A stretch of DNA of 64,000 nt, taken from positions 1,736,001 through 1,800,000 of the forward strand of contig JASJZC010000006.1 in the NCBI GenBank assembly GCA_037178855.1, written 5' to 3'. A program made the translations under genes and the position numbers. The DNA comes from Oscheius sp. JU75 (Eukaryota; Nematoda; Chromadorea; Rhabditida; Rhabditidae). Below, in pieces: positions 34,962 through 45,874 of this stretch. The notes beneath the pieces were generated by a model. The model searched no databases. It was not told the DNA's origin and saw only the letters and a program-made list of their open reading frames with translations. Positions within the stretch are counted from its first letter, which is position 1. Each line of letters opens with the position of its first letter.

Positions 34962-37900
34962 TCACTCAAAATACGGCTTCAATTTCTCTCCCAACTCTTG
35001 TAGATCCTGTCCATTCCAATGCTCAAAAACTGTTCCAAAATCTATCACATTACCCTTCCAACCAAGGATGAGAGTGTTTTCCGTCACAAACTCTAGTAGT
35101 TTCTTAGTACAGAACTCGGTGGAACAGAAACAGCCCTCACAGTCGGTCACGTCCAAAAATTTGGCATTGTTGTACTCTCCAGAGAAGAGAGACAGACGAG
35201 GAAGGGTGTGAGAGGAGTGGGTGGAGAAGATCTGACTGTCCTGGAACATTTATAGTTGTTTTGGAACAAAATTGAAAAGAAAACTATGACAACTTTCTCC
35301 ATTTTGTACTGTTTTAATGAAACAAAGAAAGTTGGTATCACAGCGACTGAAGAAATTGCTGTTAGTAAAATTCTAAGGTCAGGATGGAAAAGTGTCATAT
35401 TTTCTTGCCAATTTGAAAAACTAAAGTGTTTCATGAAAGGAATATAGTAAAGTTTATCCTACCCTAGTTAGTTCCTGAACATTCAATTCCAGCATCAAGT
35501 ATTAGATTCAGCTTTTTCAGACTATACGATTTTTGTGAAAGGTTCCGCTGTTTACTTTGTCAGTAATTTCAATCTTTTCATGTTTCAATAATTGTGTATG
35601 CTGTAAATTTTCCCTCTGAGGGTACTATGTTGTTTGCATGCGACTTACCTCAACTCCTAAAAATTCCTCCAATCCTATTTCTCTCGGATCCAAGGTTACC
35701 TGGATGGTCGGGTCCTCTTCGATTTCCAGTCTCAGCTGTTTCAGGCCAGTTTTTCCATTCTTCCAGCGCTAAGTTCTAGAGTTTTTGAAGGGAAACCCCC
35801 GAAAAACCTGTATAAAGTTAGCCAAGACCCCATTGGCATTCTTTTTGTCAATCTTGGCCTCGAAATGACTCAAGCCATGGATCTTCTCTGGGATCTGAAG
35901 AATTTTCCCATTCAGCTCGTTGTTGTGAATGTAGAGACAGGAAAAGTTTAAACTTTCCCAGGCTGCCGACATGATTTTGTCGAAATGGGCAGGAACATTG
36001 TTCCCGACGATTTCAAAGAGCTCGGCTCGGATCGAGGGAAAGAGAAGAAGGGTCTCGTCGGCACAGAGACCCAGTTTTTCACTGGGAGGGTGATCCTCGT
36101 CGAGATAGGGGTCCTGAAAATAAAATTTTTCGTAGGGAGGGTATTTCGAATAGGTGAACACAATATTTAATGGTTCTTCTAGGCGAAGCACGTATTATCC
36201 ACAGGTCTTATGTGAATCATGAAACATATATACTTTTCCAAAAATTATCAAATCAGTGAAGTCTTAGTTGTTTCTGAGCCAGAAAGATTGACAATTTTTG
36301 TTTCTTGGGGCTGAAAGTGTTTTCAAATCAAATTCAATACTGAACCTTTGAAAGTTCCACTCATAACATGTTATCAGCAATCCAAACAGTAGTTAGAACG
36401 TATTTCCGACGATAGCGGAATTGAAACATAGTAAGTTGGCCGATTGCCGTTCAATGTGTATTTTTTCTAGTTGGCAATGAGTTCATGATACACTTCTTTT
36501 GAAGGAGTGGTGCAGATGTAGCGAACAACACTGACAAAGCCAGTATTTATGCGAGCTGTGGAACAACAAAAAGTTCGAGCTCAAAACTAAACGTTTTCGA
36601 AACTCAATCACTCTAATCATCATTTTTCTGCCGTTTTCACGGTAGCATTATGTATATTTTATGGCTGCTGTATAGTGCGAATCGTTTCTTAGCTACTGCT
36701 ATTCTTTATCTGTCGTTTTCAAAGATCACCTTTTTACTAATTTTGAATCTCTTTTTTTAATGTTTTCTTCAAGACTGCAATATGATACAAAGTTTACTAA
36801 TGCGTTTGCTCGTTCTGCCCTTCAAATACACGCTAAAATTATTTATGCGACCAATGTCGTTCAATGAGATTTCACGATTTCTACACTATTTGTACGAGTC
36901 TGAATATCTTATCATGTTTCAATGTTAGTATAAATAACAAATAGCTCAGTTGCTACCGCTGCTCTCTCGTCATTGGACTCCTAAACAACCTGGCAAACTT
37001 CCAATCATTACCCCTACTTATTCCATTTTTTGGCATACTGTAATTTCTATTCATGTTTCCAGACTAGGTTGTATAGCAGCCTGCTTATATCTTTCGAATG
37101 TAACGGCTGGTACCAGGAAGACTCACAATAGAAACCATTTTGAAGCAGAAGACCCTCAGAATCGAAGCCAGTTCTTCCTTAGTCATCTTCCTGTAGTAGG
37201 CTTGTTTCCGGCGAGACAGGGCAAAGCTCAAATGTGAGGTTAACCATTCTCCAGACTCGTTCATCAAGAATATTTGCTCCTCTTTGAGTGCTGAAAATAG
37301 AGATCCCAATCTTTTCGGTTGATTTCTGTAGAAATTTTTAGGTTGCTGTTGTTTCTCTTATGTAAAAAGTTGTGCAGCAGCAATTAGTCAGGTTGAAGTT
37401 TGGGCGTGCTACACGACAAAAAAAAGATGTATATTATGCTCCAAATAGTCCCATACTGTTTTTCAATGACTTGTTCAAGTTGCAACATTGCCTTGAATTC
37501 CAAAATCTATATACCCAACGTTTGCAACATTAGGTGTGAGGTTGAAGGCACCAGCGAAAAAAAGGTCAGATGAGGATCAGAAACGAGAAAATTAGCGGAA
37601 GGCAAGCATTTGTAAGAAGCGGATTTTGATGACAAGGAGTGTTGGTTATGCTAAAGCAGAAGTTTTCAAGTAGGCGTAAAAGTTCGAAAGGTGGTCAACA
37701 CTGGTTCTTCATTCCAGAGGAGTTTTGTGGTATTCAGCACATTCAGTTTATATAAAAGTTTGTAACATGTTTGTTCATAGTCAATTTTGTTGAGCATGTT
37801 GAGTATTTCAGCGACTAAAAAAAGTAGCTGGGAGTGCATTCAATATCATGTTTCCGTAGTTGTAACTATCTTTGACCCAAAAACCAACAAATTTTGTATC

Positions 37901-38944
37901 AAGATATGCATTAACAAACTTATTTTTTAGCTGCAAAGGAGGGAAACTTGATGATACTATGAAAAATACTGACTTCCACCTATACCCAAAGCATGAAACA
38001 TTTTTCTCACATCCAAATTTTGTCCTTGTCTCACCTTTACACTCTCTCCTCTTACAGATCCTGATATCTGGACAATTCCTTGGCTCATGTTCCTTCCTAG
38101 CCCTTTGCTCTTGCTCACTATTGGCCGAATCCGAAGATTCTGTAGAGCTTGAGGTGTTCGGAGTCCCCTCACTCCCGTCCTCAGGCGTATCTTCATCCTC
38201 TTCTTCATCGTCATTCCAGTTTTCCGGATTTAAGAGATAATCGTAAGCATGGGTAGTCAACGATCGACCAATACCGTCTCTCGATATCTGGTTCCAGCGC
38301 TCTGGAAATTGGAATTTCGAAAAGAATCGCCTACTAACCAGGTTTTCTTCACTTCAAAGCTGACGAATACCTCGTTTGCTAGAAGTTTCAAACTTCCAGC
38401 CTTTCACGCTTCTTCAACAGTCTGTCTTGTTCAAATAACAACAAAATATGGACAGTCTAGGTTAACCGTCTTAGAACAAAAAGTGTCGCACTACTTTTAG
38501 CTACTAGAGGTTTCTTCATTTAAAAACTTTCATGTCTCCACTATCTCTCTTATCAATAACAGTATAGAGAACCACACTCTTGTGCATGGATACGAAAAAA
38601 TCTTACCCATCTCCTCCCTGACCTTAATCGGGGCATCGAAGAATACTTTCTTCTCTTCTTCATCAAAGTAGGCAAAAATTGGGAAGTAGGCATGACAGAA
38701 AATTCTCGACCGTTTCCAATCCATTAGGAAGGCGATGTCTCGGAGACGACGACATATCTGGACGGAGCGGGAGAAGGAGGCATCGTTTAGCTCGAATTAT
38801 GATATTTGACTGTGAGACAGGGAGTGAGACAGAGATAGAGAGACGGAGGGGCTGAGAGACAAAGACTTTGGCAAGAAAACTAACCTTGGAGAGGATTTGG
38901 GCGATGTTTTGCTGGGTGACGTAGGTAAGATCATAGGCTGACAT
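34962..38944 (-). CDS. Uncharacterised protein, weakly F-box-like N-terminus
   Basis: Seven exons join without a frame conflict to 439 residues: 38885-38944, 38607-38790, 38035-38301, 37136-37290, 35808-36113, 35700-35768 and 34962-35240. The N-terminus (NIAQILSKL, then VQICRRLRDIAF) has the spacing of an F-box, followed by WKRSRIF. A strongly acidic Ser-rich linker (DDEEEDEDTPEDGSEG) follows. The C-terminal half is leucine-rich, with LFEIVGNNVPAHFDKIM, and ends in a cysteine-containing block and GEKLKPYFE. Nematodes have very large families of F-box proteins with FTH or FBA C-terminal domains that deliver substrates to SCF ubiquitin ligases; this may be a divergent one, which is inference. 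The second exon uses a weak ATTCGAG acceptor. The first ATG has no acceptor immediately before it. Confidence 0.6.
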
Positions 38945-39610
38945 TCTGCTTATCTGAAAAACTCAACGAATCTGAGGGTTCAGTGGAAGAAAAATGTTAA
39001 TAACTACTGAATGCTTAGTTCAAGCATAAATAGAAACCTGTAGACAGCTGTAAAAATACAAGCTCAATCGATTTTAGACAGCTGAAAGCGGTTTACAATA
39101 GCCTAAATGAGGTTATAGAGGGAAAAATTCCAACTTCCGTGAGAAGAAAGCTATATTTAAACTAGGGTATTAAGCTTGAACTGGTTACTGTGACGTCACC
39201 TTTTTTTCCTTGTTGGGATCAAGCTCAAATATTCTGTTCTGTATGCCCCGCCCTAAAAGCTTGTGACCACATTAGAGTTCTCGTTTACAGGAACGGAGGA
39301 AAGTTGGTCTCATATTCACGTCATGGCTCTGCTCCTGGGCGATCACAGCGTCTAAATATATCTATCTTTCAAGAGGTCTAACAACACACGATTACTACAA
39401 CGTTGTTCTTGGAATAGTGCTAAAGTAGGACTACAGACTAGTGTTTGTACTATTGGTAGTGTCATCGTACTAACAAGGAAAAGTAGTTTCTGCGAATACA
39501 CACACGCTACACACTCAGTCCCTCTTTTTCGGCTAATCTTTAAGACTTGGTCGTAAACAACTTCTGATAAGAGAAGGCATTGCTCGTTTAGACTTTCCCT
39601 CTGTGTTTGG
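38945..39610. other. Divergent intergenic region
   Basis: Between the minus-strand F-box-like gene and the plus-strand lectin gene. Should hold both promoters. No repeat or conserved element stands out. Confidence 0.4.
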
Positions 39611-40700
39611 ATGCTCTCAGTTTACTTGTTACTAACGTTACTTCCATTTGTAAAAGCAGACCAATGTCCACCAGGCTACAGTCTTGATCCATCCGTGTCG
39701 AAGTGAGTTAGATTCCATTTGTATAGCTTTTCCAAGGTGCTTCAAAGCTAACAACACTTTTGTTAACTATTTTACTGCCCAAGTTACTTGTGACCATGAT
39801 GGCGGCAACTTGGCTACAGTAATCAATGGATTCGCTAACTCGTTTATCGGTGGTCTTATGTCAACTTCGAACTACTATTACATCGGGCTGAACAAACTCA
39901 TGGCTCCCGACTGGACCTGGGTGGATGGAACAGGTGCTGGATATACAAACTGGGCACCTGGTCAATCTTCTGACAAACTATGCGTTGGAATAATGGGAGG
40001 AGTTAATACCTGGGGGCGAGAATCATTTCAGTTGTTTTTAAGGCTTAAAATATAGAGCCCTCGCCTGTGACAGCACTCATCCGTTCATCTGTATGACCAA
40101 CCTGGTAACAGATAGTGGATGCCAAGTCTGTCCTAGTCAAAGTCCAGCTACTAACCCTGCTTTATCGACAAGGCCGCCCTCGACATGTTCACCAATACCT
40201 GGTACTTTTCGTATTTTATCCATGTATTATATTAGCTCAATGTCCTGATGGTTGGCTGCGTTTTCCTTCAACAAATTCTTGTTATCTCGTTGTGAAACGC
40301 TTTGTGAACTGGGACGATGCTGCAGATTACTGTCATAATACGAACTCTAATCTGGTTTCAATCCACAGTGATGCAGAAAACAAATTTGTCGCTAACCTGT
40401 CATCAACTGGAATGCCACTAGACGTTCCGCAACAAGTCTGGATCGGACTATACAGGGCAAATGGACAATGGAAATGGATTGATGGTACAGCGTATGATTG
40501 GCCACCACCATGGTACCCTGGTTATCCAGCAAACCCACCATATGATTACACTTACGTAAAACTTTTACTAATACATCCCAAATTCTTTCTAGATATTTGC
40601 TGATGATTATTCAAAGGCTCCTGGAAATCAGTATACATGGGTCAATGATATTGCAGAGGCAACAAAGCGTGCCTTTGTCTGTAAGATGGCTCTGCATTAA
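39611..40700 (+). CDS. Secreted C-type lectin with two CTLD domains
   Basis: Five exons, 39611-39702, 39737-40030, 40056-40201, 40236-40555 and 40593-40700, give 319 residues. Residues 1-17 (MLSVYLLLTLLPFVKAD) are a signal peptide. CTLD 1 starts at CPPGY, has YYYIGLNK and WTWVDGTG and ends CDSTHPFICM. A Pro/Thr/Ser linker follows. CTLD 2 starts QCPDGW, has CYLVV, VWIGLYR, WKWIDGT and ends FVCKM. The usual EPN/QPD-WND calcium-sugar motif is not evident, so carbohydrate binding is doubtful. Nematode clec genes are many and often respond to microbes. Three introns are very short (34, 25 and 34 nt) and one acceptor is CCAAG; all exons are in phase. AATAAA follows the stop by about 20 bases. Confidence 0.85.
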
Positions 40701-40973
40701 CCGAATAACAACGTTTATCAATAAAATTTCGTCCGTAGTTTATATTTTGGACTCTATATGCGTATTAGATCACTCTCCAAATTCTACCCGGGCCCAACGT
40801 TACTTGGCTTGTCAGATCGGACGAGATGGCGTACTTTCAACATGATGTGGCCGTAAGTGCACCTGGAGACCTCATCGAGAGAGGGAATGAGTACGACCAT
40901 AAACCAACCGTAACAAGATTAGCAATAATTTATTTAGTTATCGCCACCAAACATATATATTTTTGGTCGTTTT

Positions 40974-41708
40974 TTAGACGGATGTAACAGGCTCGACCGT
41001 CAAGTTCTTCTGGTTAAACTGAACAAATCCGATGCTAGTAAGCTTCTTCTGGAGCTTGTCAGCCAGTGTGTTCCACATGCTCTGGGTACCACCCTGAAAA
41101 ACGACTTTGACAGGAAGATAGATACCGAACCATAGTGGATCTGAAATCGCCAGTAATGGTGAAGGTTGCAGGATCTTTTGTGCTGCAATCAACAACAGTC
41201 CCGTCCGCTAAAACAGACTTTTCCTAAACAAAAACTTTGAAACTAACAATCAACTGTGTAGCCCATTGTCCCTTCGCACTTGCCATCAACGTTAATTTTG
41301 ATAAGAGTCACTTTTTTATTTTCATCGCTGCTTGGTAGAGTGGTCGAAACCATTCCTTGTGGCAAATTGTGTTCTCCCAGAATACCGTCTACCTGAAAGT
41401 TGCGATGACACTACTGTTTAAGTCTAGAAACTCACGAATAGGTCAATGTCTTGTCGAATTCGCTCCAAAGGAACAACAGATTGGCCTGCTGTAGATGCCC
41501 CTTTATTTCCTGTCCAACGAGCATCTAGATTAACATCCTTCATCGTGAATTTCATGCTGCTATAGACAGTTTTGTCACCTAAAACATCAAACATCATTTT
41601 GAAAGCTACTATCTGACCGCTGGTAGGATCGTTTGAAGGATTGCATCCCCGACCAACCAGGAACATTGCAGGGAAAGCTGAAAGTAGGAGGAGTAAAGAA
41701 GAAGCCAT
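40974..41708 (-). CDS. Small secreted protein, nematode-type, family unknown
   Basis: Four exons, 41436-41708, 41248-41392, 41131-41207 and 40974-41093, join in phase to 204 residues. The first 21 residues (MASSLLLLLSAFPAMFLVGRG) are a signal peptide, followed by CNPSND. The mature part is beta-strand-like with alternating polar and hydrophobic residues, three further cysteines (KCEG, DCST, and one near the start) and a C-terminal helix-like WNTLADKLQKKL. I do not recognise the domain. It lies tail-to-tail with the lectin gene. The intron with donor GTTAGT and acceptor TTTTAG and the others have normal signals, so the model is firm even though the function is not. Confidence 0.75.
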
Positions 41709-41882
41709 GAGAGCCGGATGGCCATCGGAACCAAGTTTGTCGCTTTTAAACCTATCTGACTGTCAGAAAAATATTCTAAGCAACTTTTGCGATCGACATG
41801 GGTCAACATCATCTATTCAGCTTGAGCAAAAAAGTAGCGCGCTGTCCATTTTTACGAGCTGGTGGCTGTTGCAAACTGTCTA

Positions 41883-41934
41883 CGAGTTCTAGCTCTTCGG
41901 AATAGATTTTATCTATTCGAAGAGCTAGAATTCG
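41883..41934. repeat. Strong 24-bp-stem hairpin
   Basis: CGAGTTCTAGCTCTTCG(G)AATAGAT, a short T loop, then ATCTATTCGAAGAGCTAGAATTCG. Arms pair almost completely, with one bulge and one mismatch. It could be a MITE relic. Confidence 0.7.
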
Positions 41935-42135
41935 CTTTGTAATTACCTGAATTGCTCTTCCTAATACGGCGCAAAATATGTTTATAAATAGGTATAAATA
42001 AAATATGTAAATAAGGAAGAACCAGAGAAGAATAAATGTGCTGACAGCCATTGAGGGTAAATACAAACACAAAAGTTCAGGTCAGCTTTATTGCATTTTT
42101 GCGTTTTCACATCGACTGAGAGGGTGAGAGAAAAA

Positions 42136-42548
42136 TCACATTCTTCCGGCCAGGGAGATACTGACAGTCTCATGCCGGGACTTATTGTCCTCTTTCGGCG
42201 AGACCATCTTTCCACCACCCCAGTTCAGAGGCAGGAATTGCTGCGCGGTCAGCATCACCTATAAGATTGGTTCTTTTTATATTTCACCCGTAAACGATAA
42301 CCTTTCCGGCTCTCAAGGTGCCGGCAATGACCTCGAACTCTTCGGCCTTCTCGTCCTCAATCCTTCGCTATGTTTGGGACTCCTTTCGCCGAGGATTTGC
42401 TCGCAGCCTCGGCCGACGAGGATTTCTTCTTCGCCTGGGCTTCCTTCTTCTCCTTGCTCGCCTTCTTTTGCTTCTGGAGCCGGCGCATCTTCAGATACTT
42501 CTTGAACTCCTTCGGGAGAAACTTGAACGGCGTCTTGTTGTTGTTCAT
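42136..42548 (-). CDS. Small lysine-rich protein needing a +1 shift at UGA
   Basis: The ATG at 42548 follows TTCTCAG by one base, so the mRNA is probably trans-spliced. Exon 1 (42302-42548) opens MNNNKTPFKFLPKEFKKYLK, is very basic (KKEAQAKKK) and reaches GCG AAG GAT TGA at 42357. Skipping the T of TGA continues GAT GAG GAC GAG into an equally codon-biased frame (EKAEEFEVIAGTL) up to an AAAG|GTTATC donor. Exon 2 (42136-42258) then runs VMLTAQQFLPLNWGGG to a stop; the phase fits only if the one-base shift is made. The product would be 122 residues. I do not recognise the protein; it does not resemble antizyme. A sequencing or assembly indel is the simplest alternative, programmed frameshifting the interesting one. 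Confidence 0.55.
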
Positions 42549-43857
42549 TCTGAGAAGACATCGTCGTGTCTGTCGATTGAACTTTTTTGTTTAAAATTTT
42601 TGAAACAGAACATCTTTGAAGTTTGATTGGGAACAAACTATTGGAGGGAAACTATTTAAGTCCAACAAGGGTACACAGTTATTGAAGAACCAGAGCCATA
42701 AACAGCTTTTGTATTCTCGGTGAGTTCCTGGCTTTGGGACAATGGGACAGGGACAGTGAGCTCAGTGCTGTTTCAAAAGCCAGAGTCGGTATCAGGAATC
42801 AGGAAGCCCATTTCCTTGAAAAACTACATCTGACCACAGTTAATCCCCTGCTGACATCCTTGCCAGTCAAGTGTAGAGTATAGAGCTTGTTCAAAAAAGG
42901 AACAAGAAATCCCGAGTCTGAAAGTTAGGGCAGAATAAATACAAAGATAAAGAAGAGAGAACGTGTCAAAAAGATAATAAGAAACTGTGTACCGTTTCAG
43001 CCCATATCATAGGAATTGGTTTCATCTGAAGGCTTCGTTTACAACTTTTCTCTTACTTGTTTTAAGAACCATCTTGATGGCATCATTATCAGTGTTAACT
43101 CTTCAGGGTTCATGTTTTTAGCGTAATAGCTTATTAGTAGATCCACAACAACGAAACCTGTTTTGAGCTGCCTCAAGACAGCATTTAAGCTGTTCCACTC
43201 CAAAAAACCCACTTATTGACGCTATCTTCGGAAGTTTACGTACGTTACCCACTTCTCATCCCCGTCACCAGGCGTGGCAAAATTTTTTTTTTCTCATACC
43301 TGGACAGGAGAGAATGGGCGAATTTTGCCTGTTCAGTCTCAAACAGTTTTTTGACCTAGTCTAGACTGTATGTTTTTGAAATATAAACATGTTTAATTTT
43401 TCAATATTTTCCATAATTTTCCAGTATCAGAATAAAGCTAGGAAAAGTTTTTTTCCTAGTCTAGACTGTATGGGAGTTGTGGAACATGACTATTTGATCT
43501 GTATAGAAACTAAAATTTTGTGTTTCAAAGTTACGATGAAGGGAGAACTCTTGTCAAATTTGCTTTCATATTAGCGTGTACGTTGGTATAACCTAGTCAA
43601 CTTTTTCAGTAAGTCAAAGGTGTGAAACACAAATAAATTCAGCTTTGGAAACATATATTTGAGGCTTTATAACCGTCATCCTTGCAATTTGATTTCTGAT
43701 TTTCGAGGTGATTTCTTTTATGCAAGCCCTGAAACAAACATGTATGATGGATGCCTGGTGATCATTTTTGTCTGACCGCCAGCTCCCCATCGCCCCCCTC
43801 CCTTTTTTTTGTACAAACAGTTCATTATAATCACATCACAGTCCCTGTGGAAAGACT
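42549..43857. other. Spacer without recognised gene
   Basis: AT-rich. CCTAGTCTAGACTGTATG occurs twice (about 43356 and 43454), an 18-bp direct repeat about 98 bases apart. A few TGTTTCA sites (43523, 43622 complement, 43731 complement) occur. Nothing else is supported. Confidence 0.4.
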
Positions 43858-44718
43858 TGTGGAAAGCAGAAAGCTTCGTTTACATATTGACAGCCGGGGC
43901 CCCATGCACTCGACAAACAGACGAAAATTATTCAAAAGTGGTGTTTTTGCCTATTCCATCTAGTGTATGTGCATAGATCGAGAAAGTACGAAGACGCAAC
44001 GATAATCATTGGAGTAGTCAACAAACAGTGCTTATTCAGAAGCAGTGATACATACAATAGTTGGCTCCAAAAGTTTGTCGCCAACAAGACGAGGAGCAGC
44101 TGCGATGAGGCCTTCTGTCTCCAGCTGAGGAGTATGATTGTGATTCTATAGGCAGAATTCGGCCGAGGTTGTGGGAGAAGACTCGCTGCCGATTTAAGGA
44201 GAGCAGCAAGACGAAAAGTTTCATCTAATACAGGTTTTGTAGATGTTTTGGTTGAAGAAACAAAGAGACAGAAAGACAGAATTGAGTCGAGAGTAAAAAA
44301 TATGGGTAAAACAATGAAGATACATACTTAGACCATCTCGCTGTCCAAGGAGAAAAACAGGAAGAAGGGAATAGTGTTTTCAAGTGAATTACATTGTTTC
44401 TCAGTCGCCCTGTCTTTCTGTCTCTCTGAATGTTTTATCGAGACCGGTAACAATAGCAATAAACAGATAGTGACAATTAAGCAGATATCTAGAAACTAAG
44501 AATACAATGGCGAAGACAAATTAGAGAACTATTATAGTGTCGATGAAACCAGGACAAGAAACAAGACCGGACAAATTTGCGTCTTCGTACTTTCTCGATC
44601 TATGCACATACACTAGATGGAATAGGCAAAAACACCACTTTTGAATAGTTTTCGTCTGTTTGTCAAGTGCATGTGGCCCCGGCTGTCAATATGTAAACGA
44701 AGCTTTCTGCTTTCCACA
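43858..44718. mobile_element. 861-bp fold-back element with 140-bp terminal inverted repeats
   Basis: Left arm 43858-43997 starts TGTGGAAAGCAGAAAGC; right arm 44580-44718 is its complement, ending GCTTTCTGCTTTCCACA, with only a few differences. The 580-bp centre has no convincing ORF. No clear target-site duplication is visible. This is a non-autonomous DNA transposon with long inverted repeats; the superfamily cannot be told. Confidence 0.85.
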
Positions 44719-45290
44719 CTAGCATATTGAACAGTTCACATCGATCATTATTTACACCTGGGGTGCTTGGGTTCCTTCCCATACGCTACTTTTTTTTGTC
44801 TTTCACCAAAACTGTATATTATTTTATGCACGAGCCGAGCATAAAGTCGCTGCTCGGCTTGGTGGAAAATTTTGTTGTTCGCCCATCCCTGCTACAGTCC
44901 GTTACAGATCAACAGCTTCTGAAATACGGAGAACAGAGTGAATCAAGCTAGCGTAGCATACTTTTCCAGACGTTCAGTCCCACAAAAAGTATGATGAGAA
45001 AACAGATGACAGCTCAGCGGAAGATGCCTATGGTAAGAATACTCTCGTCGTCCATTATCAGTATGGGAGAATGGTATAATGAGCTCAAGTAGTATGAGTA
45101 GTATAATGAAACGGATCACGTGGAAACTAATTTCCTCAATATGAGGTTCAAGCTCGTTTAGACTCTCTTTTGACTTCAGCGTACGTTTTCTATATGATCG
45201 CAATCTTACAAATTGCTACAAATTGCGACCCCAAGTTTTCTGTTATCGATTTTGTTTCCATGTATTTTTTTTTATGACACAGACATTATA
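44719..45290. other. Spacer without recognised gene
   Basis: Between two mobile elements. Open frames are short and AT-rich; nothing supported. Confidence 0.4.
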
Positions 45291-45662
45291 CTTGGGCGTC
45301 GGGTCAAAGGCACAAATCTCGTGCAGCAATTTTTGCGATTTTTGATAGTTATTTTTAATTTTTTTCTTATTTGTAAGTTGTTCGCCTTATTTTTTTTTTA
45401 CGTTTTGCCAAAGTTTCACTGAAAAATAATAAATAGTCCTGACGAAAAACGCGGAAGTTTGACCTTCTTGGCGCATACCTGGTGTCACGTTTTTCTCCAA
45501 GGTTTGTCAATATTTTTGTTGCGAAAATTTGGGTAATGGTAGTGAAAAATAGGACAAACAGCTCGCAAACAAGAAGGAAGAAATAAAAACAAGGGAAAAC
45601 AACAACAAAGGATCTTGCAAAAATTGCTGCACGAGGTTTGCGTCTTTGACCCGACGCCCAAG
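45291..45662. mobile_element. 372-bp MITE with TA target duplication
   Basis: Terminal inverted repeats of about 46 bp: CTTGGGCGTCGGGTCAAAGG at the left, CTTTGACCCGACGCCCAAG at the right. The dinucleotide TA flanks both ends (45289-45290 and 45663-45664), as expected for a Tc1/mariner-type MITE. No coding capacity. Confidence 0.85.
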
Positions 45663-45874
45663 TAGAACAGACATGTTTTTACACATGACCGCTTTACGGC
45701 AATCTAGCCGGCTCTTCCAACAGTCTTGATAAAGGCTTCATTAGCCAAAGGCTACTGTGTTATTGATAAGCTGTCCCAGCCGACCTGTCCTCTTATGGAT
45801 CGTCGTCTTGCTTACTGCATTCACTTTTGAATCTTTTTCGTAGTAAATTTATCGAATTTCCAGGCTTACAGATC

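Noticed and set aside
42313-42636. 107-codon acidic minus-strand ORF overlapping the basic small protein
   Set aside because: Codon use in the alternate frame is less biased, its stop does not lead to a good donor, and the splice-acceptor-ATG supports the basic frame. Dual coding cannot be fully excluded.
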